DNA from: Hofstenia miamia
Lineage: Eukaryota; Xenacoelomorpha; Acoela
Reading direction: 5' to 3'
DNA length: 64,000 nucleotides
Assembly: GCA_004352715.1 (NCBI GenBank)
Contig: SCFE01000039.1
Location: forward strand, 1,088,770 to 1,152,769
Shown here: positions 36,535 through 47,182 of the stretch, one piece after another
Position numbering within the stretch: the stretch's first letter is position 1
How the letters are laid out: the number at the start of each line of letters is the position of its first letter
Position numbers and translations under genes: made by a program
Notes under the pieces: generated by a model
Databases searched by the model: none
Told to the model about the DNA's origin: nothing
What the model saw: only the letters and a program-made list of their open reading frames with translations

Positions 36535-36795
36535 CGCCTCTTATACAAAAGATAAAATGAAATAAATACTTCTAGGCGGTTTTCTCATTAAATTCAAGTA
36601 TAAAATATATATCTCGCAATATGCAATCAGAAAACAGGAATTTAACCTATTAACACTAGAAACAAAACAAGAGGTCAAAATACCTATAAATCTTTTTTGT
36701 TTGTTTCATTATTCATTCAGCAAAAACACTAGAAAGTACATATACTTCCAATTATGCTGATAATCTCATTGAATTTGTTATTGGTAGAAATTTTG

Positions 36796-37829
36796 TTTCT
36801 ATTTAATAGTTTTCGCTGATGAAATTGAAAAATTATTATGGTTATTAAAGAAATTCTGCGCCATATATACCTTAAAGTGAAAAGAAACAAAATTTTTAAA
36901 TCGAAGATGAATATCAAATCTATAAAAATTCAATTTATGCATGTGTATAGTACTCAAAACAATTAATCTAATTAACATAGGTATATTTGCAATTGTTTAT
37001 TAGATTATTAAAACGCAACAACAGTCGTCAAATGATTTTAACTACATTCTGTACATTATTATTTAAAACAACGTAGGAACATTTTCTAAATACGAAATAG
37101 AGTGATATATTTATAAACTGGGTTATGGCCCGTGCCCGTTTTGGCCCGTAGCTCGCACCCATAAAAATTTCTTATTTGGATAGCATTAAACGCTGAGAAA
37201 ATTGAAAAATTGTTATGTTTATTAAAGTAATTCTGCTCTATATATATCTTAAAATAAAAAGAAACAAAATTTTTAAAACGAAGATGAATATCAAATCTAT
37301 AAAATTTAATATAAGCATGTGTACAGTACTCAAAACAATTAATCTAATTAGTATATATTTGTAATTGCTCATTTGATTATAAAAACCCAACAACATTACA
37401 ATACAGAAATAAAATCTGAAAATACAAAAAAGAATAGTTAGTCGGATTTAAGTGTGTGTATGTGTGTACATTTTTATTTCTCGTTTTTGAAAGTTTATAC
37501 GAATACTGTCATGAAAATTTCATTTTGTTCATTGACTATGACGAAAAGACATTTTCATTCTAACACATTATTCAGTTTTTTTCAAAGATTCAAGTGGTGA
37601 CGGTTGAATTTATTCAACAATGTAAGCTATTTTTACATCTTAGTAAGTTAATTTTACTAACTTTGTTTCATGTGATTGCGAATTATTGTAAAATTTCGCA
37701 ATGTTTCTACATGTTTAATATCTTTGCTAAAAAAAATTTGTATTAGATTTGTAAAGCATTACAAATTCAAAAGTCGATTTATCTTCTTTCATGATGGTAA
37801 AAAAAATGTTGACTGCTGTATTCACATCC
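36796..37829. repeat. Inner left arm, identical to the complement of 39265-40298
   Basis: Paired positions sum to 77094 throughout, without indels. The stretches I compared, covering most of the 1,034 bp, are identical. Just outside (36729-36795) about ten differences appear in 67 bp, and the outer arms are more diverged still. Within the arm a block of about 190 bp is directly repeated (36823-37023 and 37200-37393, diverged). Confidence 0.88.
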
Positions 37830-39264
37830 AATAAGTAGAATCAGTATATAGAAATATATTGAATTGTCATTCAAGGTAAAAAAATTGCATAAATTTAGTT
37901 AAACGCCATGTGACATACAAGGTGAAAAAGATGTATACATTTAGAAACGTCTTGTAAAACAGGAGTGTATACAAAGTCAAAAAGCTATGCAAAACAAGAA
38001 AATTGTCAAATATATTAAAACATGTTGTAATGAAGCTATAACAAAAGGAAAAGTGTCAGATATATTAAAACCTATAGAAATACATTTAATCTTAAAGGTA
38101 AATCAAATAATAAAAATATATATTTTATGCTCTCATAATAGCAGAGAAATGTTTCTAAATCCAAAATATATTAGCATTTTCTCAAATGATATGCTTTAGA
38201 AATTCTATCAAATTCATAATTTATTTCAAAAATTCTCAATTGCTTTATGACTTTGGAAACATATCATATGCAAATTGGGTTAAAATCCGGCTCTCCTAAT
38301 GGCACATTGCGATANTTCTGATAATCGTAAATTACACTATTTATTTCTATATTTATAAACTAAGGTAGAGCCTGTACCGGGCACGGACATATGCACGGAC
38401 GGACTTCTTAAGTACAGGCCGGTCCGAACATACGGGCTCTGAGTTTAACATGATTATTTGTCACTTTCAATCAATTTAGTTCTCAAAGCTATTTGTAAGA
38501 AGTATTTTGAACCTTCAAAAAATTCAAATAGTGACCAAGATCTATTGACATAACCCATACATGTGTCAAAGTGTCATCCACATTACCCAACTAAAAGATG
38601 GTTTCCACAAACACGTTTGAAAAAACACATCATTAAATATATTGAAGACTAAAAATAGACAAATAGTGCTAAAAAGTATTTTTATAAAAAAATTAACACA
38701 AAAAATGTATAACTCTGCTGAAAGCGTGTATGCATAATGTTCTTCAATGATCTAATCATATCTTATATTGTTTTGAAAAATTGACACGACCCATTTATAT
38801 AAGCTTGTATGCCTCTGTATTATTTTGAACTAAGCCATGATGTCCTAGGGTGGGTCAACCCAACCCACTTATAGCCCTGAAATGCATTATGCCTATTGAT
38901 TGATGAGAACTTTTAATCTATAGTATATATCTATGTATATTTACAACAAAAATAACTACATAGTACATGTAAAATTACACTAAACCATACAGTAGAAATA
39001 ACTGTCTTCCTCAATACCAGAGAGTTCCATTTAATTGTCATCTTCTGATATTTCATTTTTTAAATATATATGGTACTTATGTGCATTCTATTGTAGGATA
39101 AATAACTCAGGTCGCAGAAAATGTTCCATATCGTTTAAATTGAATGAATGTAATGTATTTTACAATGTCGTATAAGCAATGTAATGTTTAATTATGATAA
39201 CTTAGACCATTTTTTAAGTTAAAACTTAATCAGTAGCCCATGTAACGTATTTTCAAACTGCTTN
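37830..39264. other. Central region of the fold-back element
   Basis: 1.4 kb with no convincing gene (longest frame 70 codons at 37987-38199). It has single Ns at 38315 and 39264. A G+C-rich patch at 38366-38441 (GTACCGGGCACGG, GTACAGGCCGG, ACGGGCTCT) follows TATATTTATAAACT. The same lead-in precedes the CCCGTGCCCG patch in the arm near 37119, so the centre may hold a diverged arm segment. Confidence 0.55.
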
Positions 39265-42200
39265 GGATGTGAATACAGCAGTCAACATTTTTTTTACCAT
39301 CATGAAAGAAGATAAATCGACTTTTGAATTTGTAATGCTTTACAAATCTAATACAAATTTTTTTTAGCAAAGATATTAAACATGTAGAAACATTGCGAAA
39401 TTTTACAATAATTCGCAATCACATGAAACAAAGTTAGTAAAATTAACTTACTAAGATGTAAAAATAGCTTACATTGTTGAATAAATTCAACCGTCACCAC
39501 TTGAATCTTTGAAAAAAACTGAATAATGTGTTAGAATGAAAATGTCTTTTCGTCATAGTCAATGAACAAAATGAAATTTTCATGACAGTATTCGTATAAA
39601 CTTTCAAAAACGAGAAATAAAAATGTACACACATACACACACTTAAATCCGACTAACTATTCTTTTTTGTATTTTCAGATTTTATTTCTGTATTGTAATG
39701 TTGTTGGGTTTTTATAATCAAATGAGCAATTACAAATATATACTAATTAGATTAATTGTTTTGAGTACTGTACACATGCTTATATTAAATTTTATAGATT
39801 TGATATTCATCTTCGTTTTAAAAATTTTGTTTCTTTTTATTTTAAGATATATATAGAGCAGAATTACTTTAATAAACATAACAATTTTTCAATTTTCTCA
39901 GCGTTTAATGCTATCCAAATAAGAAATTTTTATGGGTGCGAGCTACGGGCCAAAACGGGCACGGGCCATAACCCAGTTTATAAATATATCACTCTATTTC
40001 GTATTTAGAAAATGTTCCTACGTTGTTTTAAATAATAATGTACAGAATGTAGTTAAAATCATTTGACGACTGTTGTTGCGTTTTAATAATCTAATAAACA
40101 ATTGCAAATATACCTATGTTAATTAGATTAATTGTTTTGAGTACTATACACATGCATAAATTGAATTTTTATAGATTTGATATTCATCTTCGATTTAAAA
40201 ATTTTGTTTCTTTTCACTTTAAGGTATATATGGCGCAGAATTTCTTTAATAACCATAATAATTTTTCAATTTCATCAGCGAAAACTATTAAATAGAAATA
40301 AAATTTCGACAAACAGCAAATTCAATGAGATTATCAACATAATTGAAAGTATATGTACTTGCTAGTGTTTTTACTGAAGGAATAATGAAACAAACAAAAG
40401 AGGTTTATAGGTCTTTTGACCCATTGTTGTGTTTCTAGTATTCATGGGAAAATTGGGGTAAAATCCGGTTTTCCGAATGCATATTAATTGCGAAATAAAT
40501 ATCTTATACTTGAATTCAATGAGAAAACCGCCTTGAAGTATTTATTCGATTTTATCTTTTGCACAAGAGGCTGTTATTAATAAGTCGTTTACTTTACTAA
40601 CATTTTAGGTTTGTAGCATATATCATTTACATAAGCGTATAAATTGGGAAGACATCTTGTGATATAAATTGAGATTATTTTCCAAATAGTGGAAAAATCC
40701 TAGTTTCATATGAATATTTTATTTAATTGTGATAATTTATTAAGTGATTTAAATTACATATTTTTATAGTTTGAGATAAATTGTTTATTAATTTGGTAGA
40801 TAACAATCTTTACGATTGTTTACATTTTGACATTGAACAATGGAGTATAGATAAAAAATTATGTAATGTTGACATTATCTTTGAAAAAGCGCAATTTTCT
40901 ACACATATGAATAAACACAGCCGACATAATGGGATTTCACATTGCTGAAAAAAGAGAACTACCCTGAAAGATTTCAAACTTTGTGGTGAGCTTTTTCTAT
41001 AGGTAATCTCTAACAGTTCACATGTTTGATTATCTTAGAAAGGGTATTAACGCTTTTGTGCGATGATATTCTTAGTTTTACAAATATATTTTTAAAAAAC
41101 GTAAACAGTTTTATTTTTAACTAACAAATTTTTACAGCATTTGCTTAAATTGTAATAGTTTATATATTTCATCATAACTAAAAACGTATTTTGACGAAAA
41201 TTTTTACAGCATTTGTGTAAATTGTAATCGTTTATATATTTCATTGTAAATAAAACGTTTTTTGTTGAAATTTTTACAGCATTTAATTATATTTTAATCA
41301 TTTATACATATATATTTCATTGCAAATAAAAATGATAACCGCATTTGTTTAAAATTGTCATGCGTTTTCAATTGTATATGTCATCTCATTTTATAAATGA
41401 ATTGCTTATTAACCATTAATTTAGATACAACCGCGTGAAATTCATAATGTGCACACACACTGGGTATCTTTTCTGCACCATTCTCATCCAACAATGAAGA
41501 TATGACGAATAGTGATCGTTCATTGACCTGTAGATGAAATTTGCTATTTGAATAAAAAGACGAATATATTAAAAACATTATCATTTGATTAGTGCACTTC
41601 ATATTTTCTTTATGCAGATGTGCAACCTGCAACTATGTAAAGCAAATATAATAACACCATGTAAACAGCAGGTTTATGTATATATTGTATAAATCTTATC
41701 AAATCTATAATTTTTTATAGAAAATGAACTTTCTTTTTATCATGTAAATCAAGTTTAATGCATTAATTTTTTTTCGGTTTAAATGTATTATATTTCAAAT
41801 TCTTCTTTATTAAGTTTGGAAAATATTTTTCTACTTTGAATTTGAAAAGCAAAATGTATTTTTTGCATACAACTTTAACATGAATATATTAGCGAAAATA
41901 AATGATGTTCAGCAAATGTATAGACAGCCTAAAGAATAAAAGTGAATACAATGCATCTATGAGTTATTTTTCTTGAATCATAGTGTTGCATGTTTGAAGC
42001 ATTGTTACAATGAACATGCCATAACAAACGTTTCATTAAATACATCTGTTTGCCTAAATCCTAGAATTCAAAAGTAACAACTGTCTGAAGATTATCTTGC
42101 TCAATTCAATTTTGTCAAAAACATTTCTTGTCATCAAATTTATCAACTTGCTCAAATCCTAGATTTCAATATCATAAAACTTGTCCAGAATATAGTTTGC

Positions 42201-42334
42201 CCCACTAAAATTTGTCAAAAAAATTTCATCACTAGATGGCGTTCAATAGAATTCATGCATGCCCACATGGCAAATAGCCATAGGTCTTACGATAACTTCA
42301 GGGTGTTCAATTGGAACGTCCTTCTGCCCATCTA
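39265..42334. repeat. Right arm of the fold-back element
   Basis: Reverse complement of the left arm. The part 39265-40298 is identical to the inner left arm; the rest is diverged with indels. It contains a tandem array with GCATTT at about 41137, 41219, 41279 and 41341, mirroring 30380-30655, and a stretch 40560-40790 with no partner on the left. Confidence 0.85.
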
Positions 42335-42661
42335 TACTAAACGTTAATTATGTTATGTATTGATTACCAGAAATCGTTCAAAAACTTTCTCCCACTTGTA
42401 AGCATGTATTCTGAGTGGAAAATGTCTAGAATTTGCATTCAATATTTTATTATCAAAAATGCAGGGATTTGTATGTAAGAATTTATCATTATGTGGTTTA
42501 CTTTCTTGAGATTTAACTTTGTCTAAATTTGAGTCTGTTTGCTGATTAACGAACAACATGAAATTTCTTTTTAGATATTATTGAGGCACTAGATTCGCTA
42601 TGTTACACTACTTTTCTAAAAAAACTTTTGATCCAACCATCATAATCACACAAATAGATAT

Positions 42662-43084
42662 TTGAAGAAATGTAGAAACAAAAATCTAGAGTTCGAGTTC
42701 ATACCGTTAGAAACTCACTTGATCATGAGTAAGATGTGCCCTCCCCACAGGTCAGAAAATCTTGCGTATGCTCCTGGTCAGAATAAATTTAAAATGGAAA
42801 ATTCATCAGCGGATGCACGATTTTATGTGTTTACTAAAGCTAGGAATGATGTTAGTGCACATAATATTCACAGCAAACTTGTCACTGCCTGGATTTTGCA
42901 AGTACCTTCATTGCAAACTGCTTACCGCAGGCGTTCTGACTTTATCAGTGATTGCAGAAAAAAGTTCTCAAATGCCCAAAGAATTGGCTGGATTACATTT
43001 TGCACTAATGACAATATTAAAGTAGCTAAGGCACCTGGTAATGATGATAATGTCATCCCTATTAGAATTATTGAAGAAATTTAA
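42662..43084 (+). CDS. Unrecognised 140-codon frame, possible gene or pseudogene fragment
   Basis: This frame is unusually long for such AT-rich DNA and is richer in G+C than its surroundings. It contains RFYVFTKARND, LVTAWILQVPSL and RIGWITFCTND, with mixed hydrophobic and charged residues like a folded protein. The start is uncertain: ATG 42662, or ATG 42728 in the same frame. It lies 330 bp outside the fold-back element. After the stop come AATAAAG at 43084-43090 and A-rich runs at 43134-43170, so it could be a retrocopy or a terminal exon. I cannot name the family. Confidence 0.4.
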   Translation: MKKCRNKNLEFEFIPLETHLIMSKMCPPHRSENLAYAPGQNKFKMENSSADARFYVFTKARNDVSAHNIHSKLVTAWILQVPSLQTAYRRRSDFISDCRKKFSNAQRIGWITFCTNDNIKVAKAPGNDDNVIPIRIIEEI

Positions 43085-45424
43085 AATAAAGTTCATGAAG
43101 ATGTGGATTAAGCGAAAGAAGGTGGTGCCGAGCTTAAAAAAAAATATTTGATTTGTTAAATTAAAAAAAAACACTAGTCTAATGTAATCAATTCCGATGT
43201 TGATTTTGACTGTTGTTTGGTTAATATTTTTTTGATTTAAGGTATGCTCGCTAGATTTTTCTCACGACTTTCCCAAAAAACCAAATCGAACTATAATTTG
43301 GCATTGCTTTTATGCTATGGTTCATGATTTAGTTCTGTAAAAATAGTGTTATCACTAAATATTTGTCTCTCATCAGTACACATTTATTTGATTGGCATGC
43401 ATCGAATTACTAAAATACCATTTTTAATGAAATTATGATTGCTCGAGAGTTGGTAACGTTATATTTTGAAAGGAATGAAGTCCATGTTGAAGACATTGAT
43501 TAAAAAGATGTGAGCAGTTTCACCATTCTATTGGTAAAGGATATGTATTTTTTGAAAGTATTGCCATTAAAATTTTACAATTTCTTACTAGATTTTCAAA
43601 TCCCCGGAAGAAACATTTTCGCTTGTTTGGATGATAATCAAATATAATTTTTACCGTAAAAATAAAATTAAATTATTTCTAAACATGCTAATCTTTGCAA
43701 AACTCAATTCTCAACAATATTCTAAGAGCAATATCGAAATAAATTTCGGGTTGGATTTCCATGAACACCTTATATATACATATATATATATTATGTATAT
43801 ATAGTGTATGCATGTATATTGGTCTACATGACAACAGCATCAATTAAATGTTTAGTCCAACAAACTAAAGCAGTCCATTGTATTAATTGTGAATATTTGC
43901 ACTGAACTAGAATAAATATTTCTTTGTTGAAGGCATTATTGACAGGTGGTAGAAGAAAATTTTAATAAAATTGATTTTAGTAATTAATGAGTCAAATTGA
44001 TTTCTTCCGACATAGCACTCACTTGGCTTAGAAAATCAGATATTATTCAATTTGGCACTTAGTACGTTACTACATGCATCATCTGAAATGTAAGTTTCAA
44101 TTTAGATTATGTGGTAATTACACCAACTTTTACTTGGGCACCTACAGTTATACCTCTTTTAATTTAAATACCAAGTCTAGATTATAGAAATTTCATAATT
44201 CTTACAAATAAAAAAATTTTCTGAAGTCTTAAAGTCAACGTATTTTTTCGATCTAAGAATATCAATTTTTCTTTTCGAAATATCTAAAAATGAGAATGAA
44301 AGGATAAGTTTAACACTTGATACCGAAAAGAGATCTGTAGATTGTAAGAACATTGAAATGAATTTAGATTATATATCAAAGCCCAAAATTTAACCAAGTT
44401 ACACTCTAACACTAATAATTATTGAAATGTATTTCTACATATTCAAACAAAGAATTGATCTCTGCAATCAAAAAATAGTTCTAAGTACATTGTAGTAAAA
44501 TGCATAAAATTATGACAGTTGTTTCATTGAAAAATATTCAGGAAATTAATTTATAAATTAACACAATGTCCTACATTGATGCTTCAAATTGCTCAGACTA
44601 AATTTCTAAAGAAATATTAAGGGTTCCTTGGGGGTATGTGTGCTCTCAAGTCAGCGATGATTTCACAGAAAAAATCACAATTCAAACCTTACAACTAGAA
44701 TACTTAAGCATGTGATGTGAAAAAATCCCGCTTCATGAGTGCCACTCCTGAAAAAAATGGGCATTGGCAAGATTTTAAATACGACGAGTAGGTAGCTGTA
44801 GTAAAACGTATATATATGTAAATATATATATATATATGTATATATATATGTGTGTGTGTTCAGTATATATTCAAAATTTGGGACTAGATGTCTTTGCGTT
44901 ACACCATAAAACAAGCTAGCTAACTCCCCATATGTTAATAAACAGTTCTCACTTCAGATTAAGAATAATAATTTATATTGAGCAAAATCAGCAATACAGC
45001 TCTATTTTCGAGTTACACCGGCCTATATCTTTGTAAAAAAAATAGCTGTAACAGTCTGATTTTTTGCAAAGCATATTGCATATAAATGTACTACACAGGT
45101 AACAAATATAATGTAGGTGCTAGCAATATGTTACGATCTATGCTAATTTAAGTATAGAGACAATTAGTTATGCTATGTATTTGAATTTGATAATGGTACC
45201 TATGTAATATCTCATTACTAAAAGCTGTAGCGTATGTATCCAATTTTTTAATAGTCAGATAAATTCATTTGAAATTCCTTATTTTAATGACTTTATATTA
45301 TTATAGCATGTTGCTACAAAGATTTCACAGAAAATGGCAAAATTTTTAGCAAGTATTTTTTTAAAGTAGTCATTGAATTAAAATACAGTGGTCCATAGAT
45401 AATATTATTAAATATTTCTAGACG
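43085..45424. other. Intergenic sequence with short TA/TG microsatellites
   Basis: TA-rich microsatellites lie near 43771-43805 and 44810-44862 (the second ends in (TG)n). No gene seen. Confidence 0.5.
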
Positions 45425-46300
45425 TCATTTCAATTTCCGAACAGTTGTGCTTTCTGTACTACAACGGCTCCTCACTTCGGTAATCCCAACTCCTCCGAGA
45501 ATCTCGTATGCGTCTTGTTCACTGCTCCTAATGGGCATATTACTACCAGCACTACTTGGAAATTCTATAACTTCTGTTTCCTCTGCCAACTCCCTGTACT
45601 TGTCTGGCTTCACTTTCTTCTTGTTTTCTACATTCCGATCCTTCGGTAGAGCTATGTTTATCACTGTTCCCATTCCTTCCATTTTATCTACTACTACTAT
45701 GTCTAGCCTCCGTGCTTCTGACACCCTGCTCACTTTATGTTGAAGTCTCACAGTATCTTAACCTTCTCATTCCCTTTGACGCCCTGTGACTTATGCTCAT
45801 ACCACTTGAATTCTGCCTTTAAGCCATGGTGTCTGTTCAGGCACAAGTTCATCATTCCTCCCACTTGTCAAGCCTGAGCTTATACTCATTCCGTGCAAAC
45901 TTCTCACATCCTGCGATCAGATGATCTAGTGTTTCCAACTCTTTCATACATAGCCTACATTTATCACTTAAATAAGCTATTTTGTCTTGTGCTTCTTTAC
46001 CCAGTTTGTAATTATTGCTTGCTCCTGCTTTGCCATTATCAGTGTTTCTATTCTCTTGCCCTCTTCTAGCCACTTGTCACACTTTTCTGTACATGTATTC
46101 ATCCAGTATTCTCCTTACATTGCCTCCTGTCTATACTTTGTTTGTCTTTCTACATCTATCGAACTCTGATATCTCTTCTTCCGTAACTTCATAGTGACCT
46201 CTAGAAGTGATCCCTTAGGCTGTTCTTCTACATATTCCTTTAGCCCTAGAGCTTCTGCTTCTACAGATTCATTCCTTGTTTTAGACGGAATATATTTCAA
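45425..46300 (-). pseudogene. 3' end of a LINE with restriction-enzyme-like endonuclease, decayed
   Basis: On the minus strand, frame 46073-45852 has CRLCMKELETLDHLIAGC followed by KFARNEYKLRLDKW, the C-terminal CCHC-type zinc region of R2/NeSL-like non-LTR elements. Between 45851 and 45752 one reads KWYEHKSQGV and KVKIL followed by a stop where this family has tryptophan. Frame 45751-45425 then has RRLDIVVVDK and INIALPKDRNV, matching the PD-(D/E)xK-like endonuclease (catalytic D and second D block). Frame 46300-46115 is the preceding part. In-frame stops separate the pieces, so it is dead. Its 5' border lies about 40 bp upstream of the start codon of the EF-hand gene, on the opposite strand. 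Confidence 0.8.
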
Positions 46301-46341
46301 GTCTAAATTTAACTATTATAAATATTATTATTCATTTAGAA

Positions 46342-46977
46342 ATGTCTGAAGCAGAACCTGAAGAGTATGAATATACCGAAGAGCAGATACAACAGCTAAA
46401 AGCGGCATTTCGATGGGTGGATAAAGAAAATACTGGGCAAGTTGAAGTTAAAGATCTAGGTGAAGTGTTCAAGAAAATGGGGCAAAACAGATTTGAGGAG
46501 GAAATCGAAGGATTTCTCATAGCGTTGGAAAAAGAAGGTTGGAACATGGATATTTAGTATTTTTAGTAATTCCATTTACTATCATTTAGTTAGAGCAAAA
46601 ATTTCTTGAATTTCCAGTAGTATATATTCCAAAAAGTAAATTGTTTTTTTTGTGATAGACTTCCTTTAAAGCTTAGACTGCCATTAACAATTTACGTTTC
46701 CTAAGTTCTTAAGGTTTTAGATGAAATGCGTAAGCATATACTTAAAATCAACGATATCGATTTGCTATTAATCTGAAAACGCAGCAGACATCTATTCAAG
46801 GAAAAAAATAAATCAACGTCCCAGTCGGGAATTCAACATTAATGTTATATGAAACATTTTAAAAATTGACAACACATGTTGTGAACTGGGTTTTTGGGAT
46901 AATCTATCACGTAATTGAACATAGATGTAAACCGGTCGGAAAATTATGGTCTAGTTAAATATGTACATAAAAAAATG

Positions 46978-47008
<31 letters not shown>

Positions 47009-47145
47009 NNNNNNNNNNNNNNNNNNNNNNNNNNNNNNNNNNNNNNNNNNNNNNNNNNNNNNNNNNNNNNNNNNNNNNNNNNNNNNNNNNNNNNNNNNNN
47101 NNNNNNNNNNNNNNNNNNNNNNNNNNNNNNNNNNNNNNNNNNNNN

Positions 47146-47182
<37 letters not shown>

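Larger units (their letters stand above)
30975..36535 (-). mobile_element. Dead Ty3/gypsy-type LTR retroelement inserted in the fold-back element's left arm
   Basis: Read on the minus strand the order is capsid/gag fragment, CCHC zinc knuckle, aspartic protease, reverse transcriptase, integrase zinc region, integrase core. This is the protease-RT-integrase order of Ty3/gypsy elements. All domains carry stops or frameshifts. I find no pair of long terminal repeats: gag begins right at the 36535 junction and no copy of 31-kb sequence appears near 36.5 kb, so the 5' end is truncated. The right arm of the fold-back element has about 230 bp (near 40560-40790) with no partner at the insertion point, so arm sequence was lost or replaced. 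An AATAAAG-type signal lies on the minus strand near 31120. Confidence 0.82.
29439..42334. mobile_element. Giant fold-back element (long inverted repeats), left arm interrupted by a retroelement
   Basis: The first bases TAGATGG (29439-29445) are mirrored by CCATCTA (42328-42334), and TA flanks both sides (29437-29438, 42335-42336). The left arm (29439-30974 plus 36536-37829) is the reverse complement of the right arm (39265-42334). Examples are GGCTATTTGCCATGTGGG near 29491 matching the complement near 42270, and the mirrored pair 36729-36917 / 40177-40365. Without the nested retroelement the unit is about 7.3 kb, with arms of roughly 2.8-3.1 kb around a 1.4-kb centre. I see no transposase in arms or centre, so it is non-autonomous. 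Arms with inner tandem repeats recall fold-back elements, but the TA duplication points to Tc1/mariner-like mobilisation. Single Ns at 38315 and 39264 mean the centre was joined from separate contigs. Confidence 0.85.
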
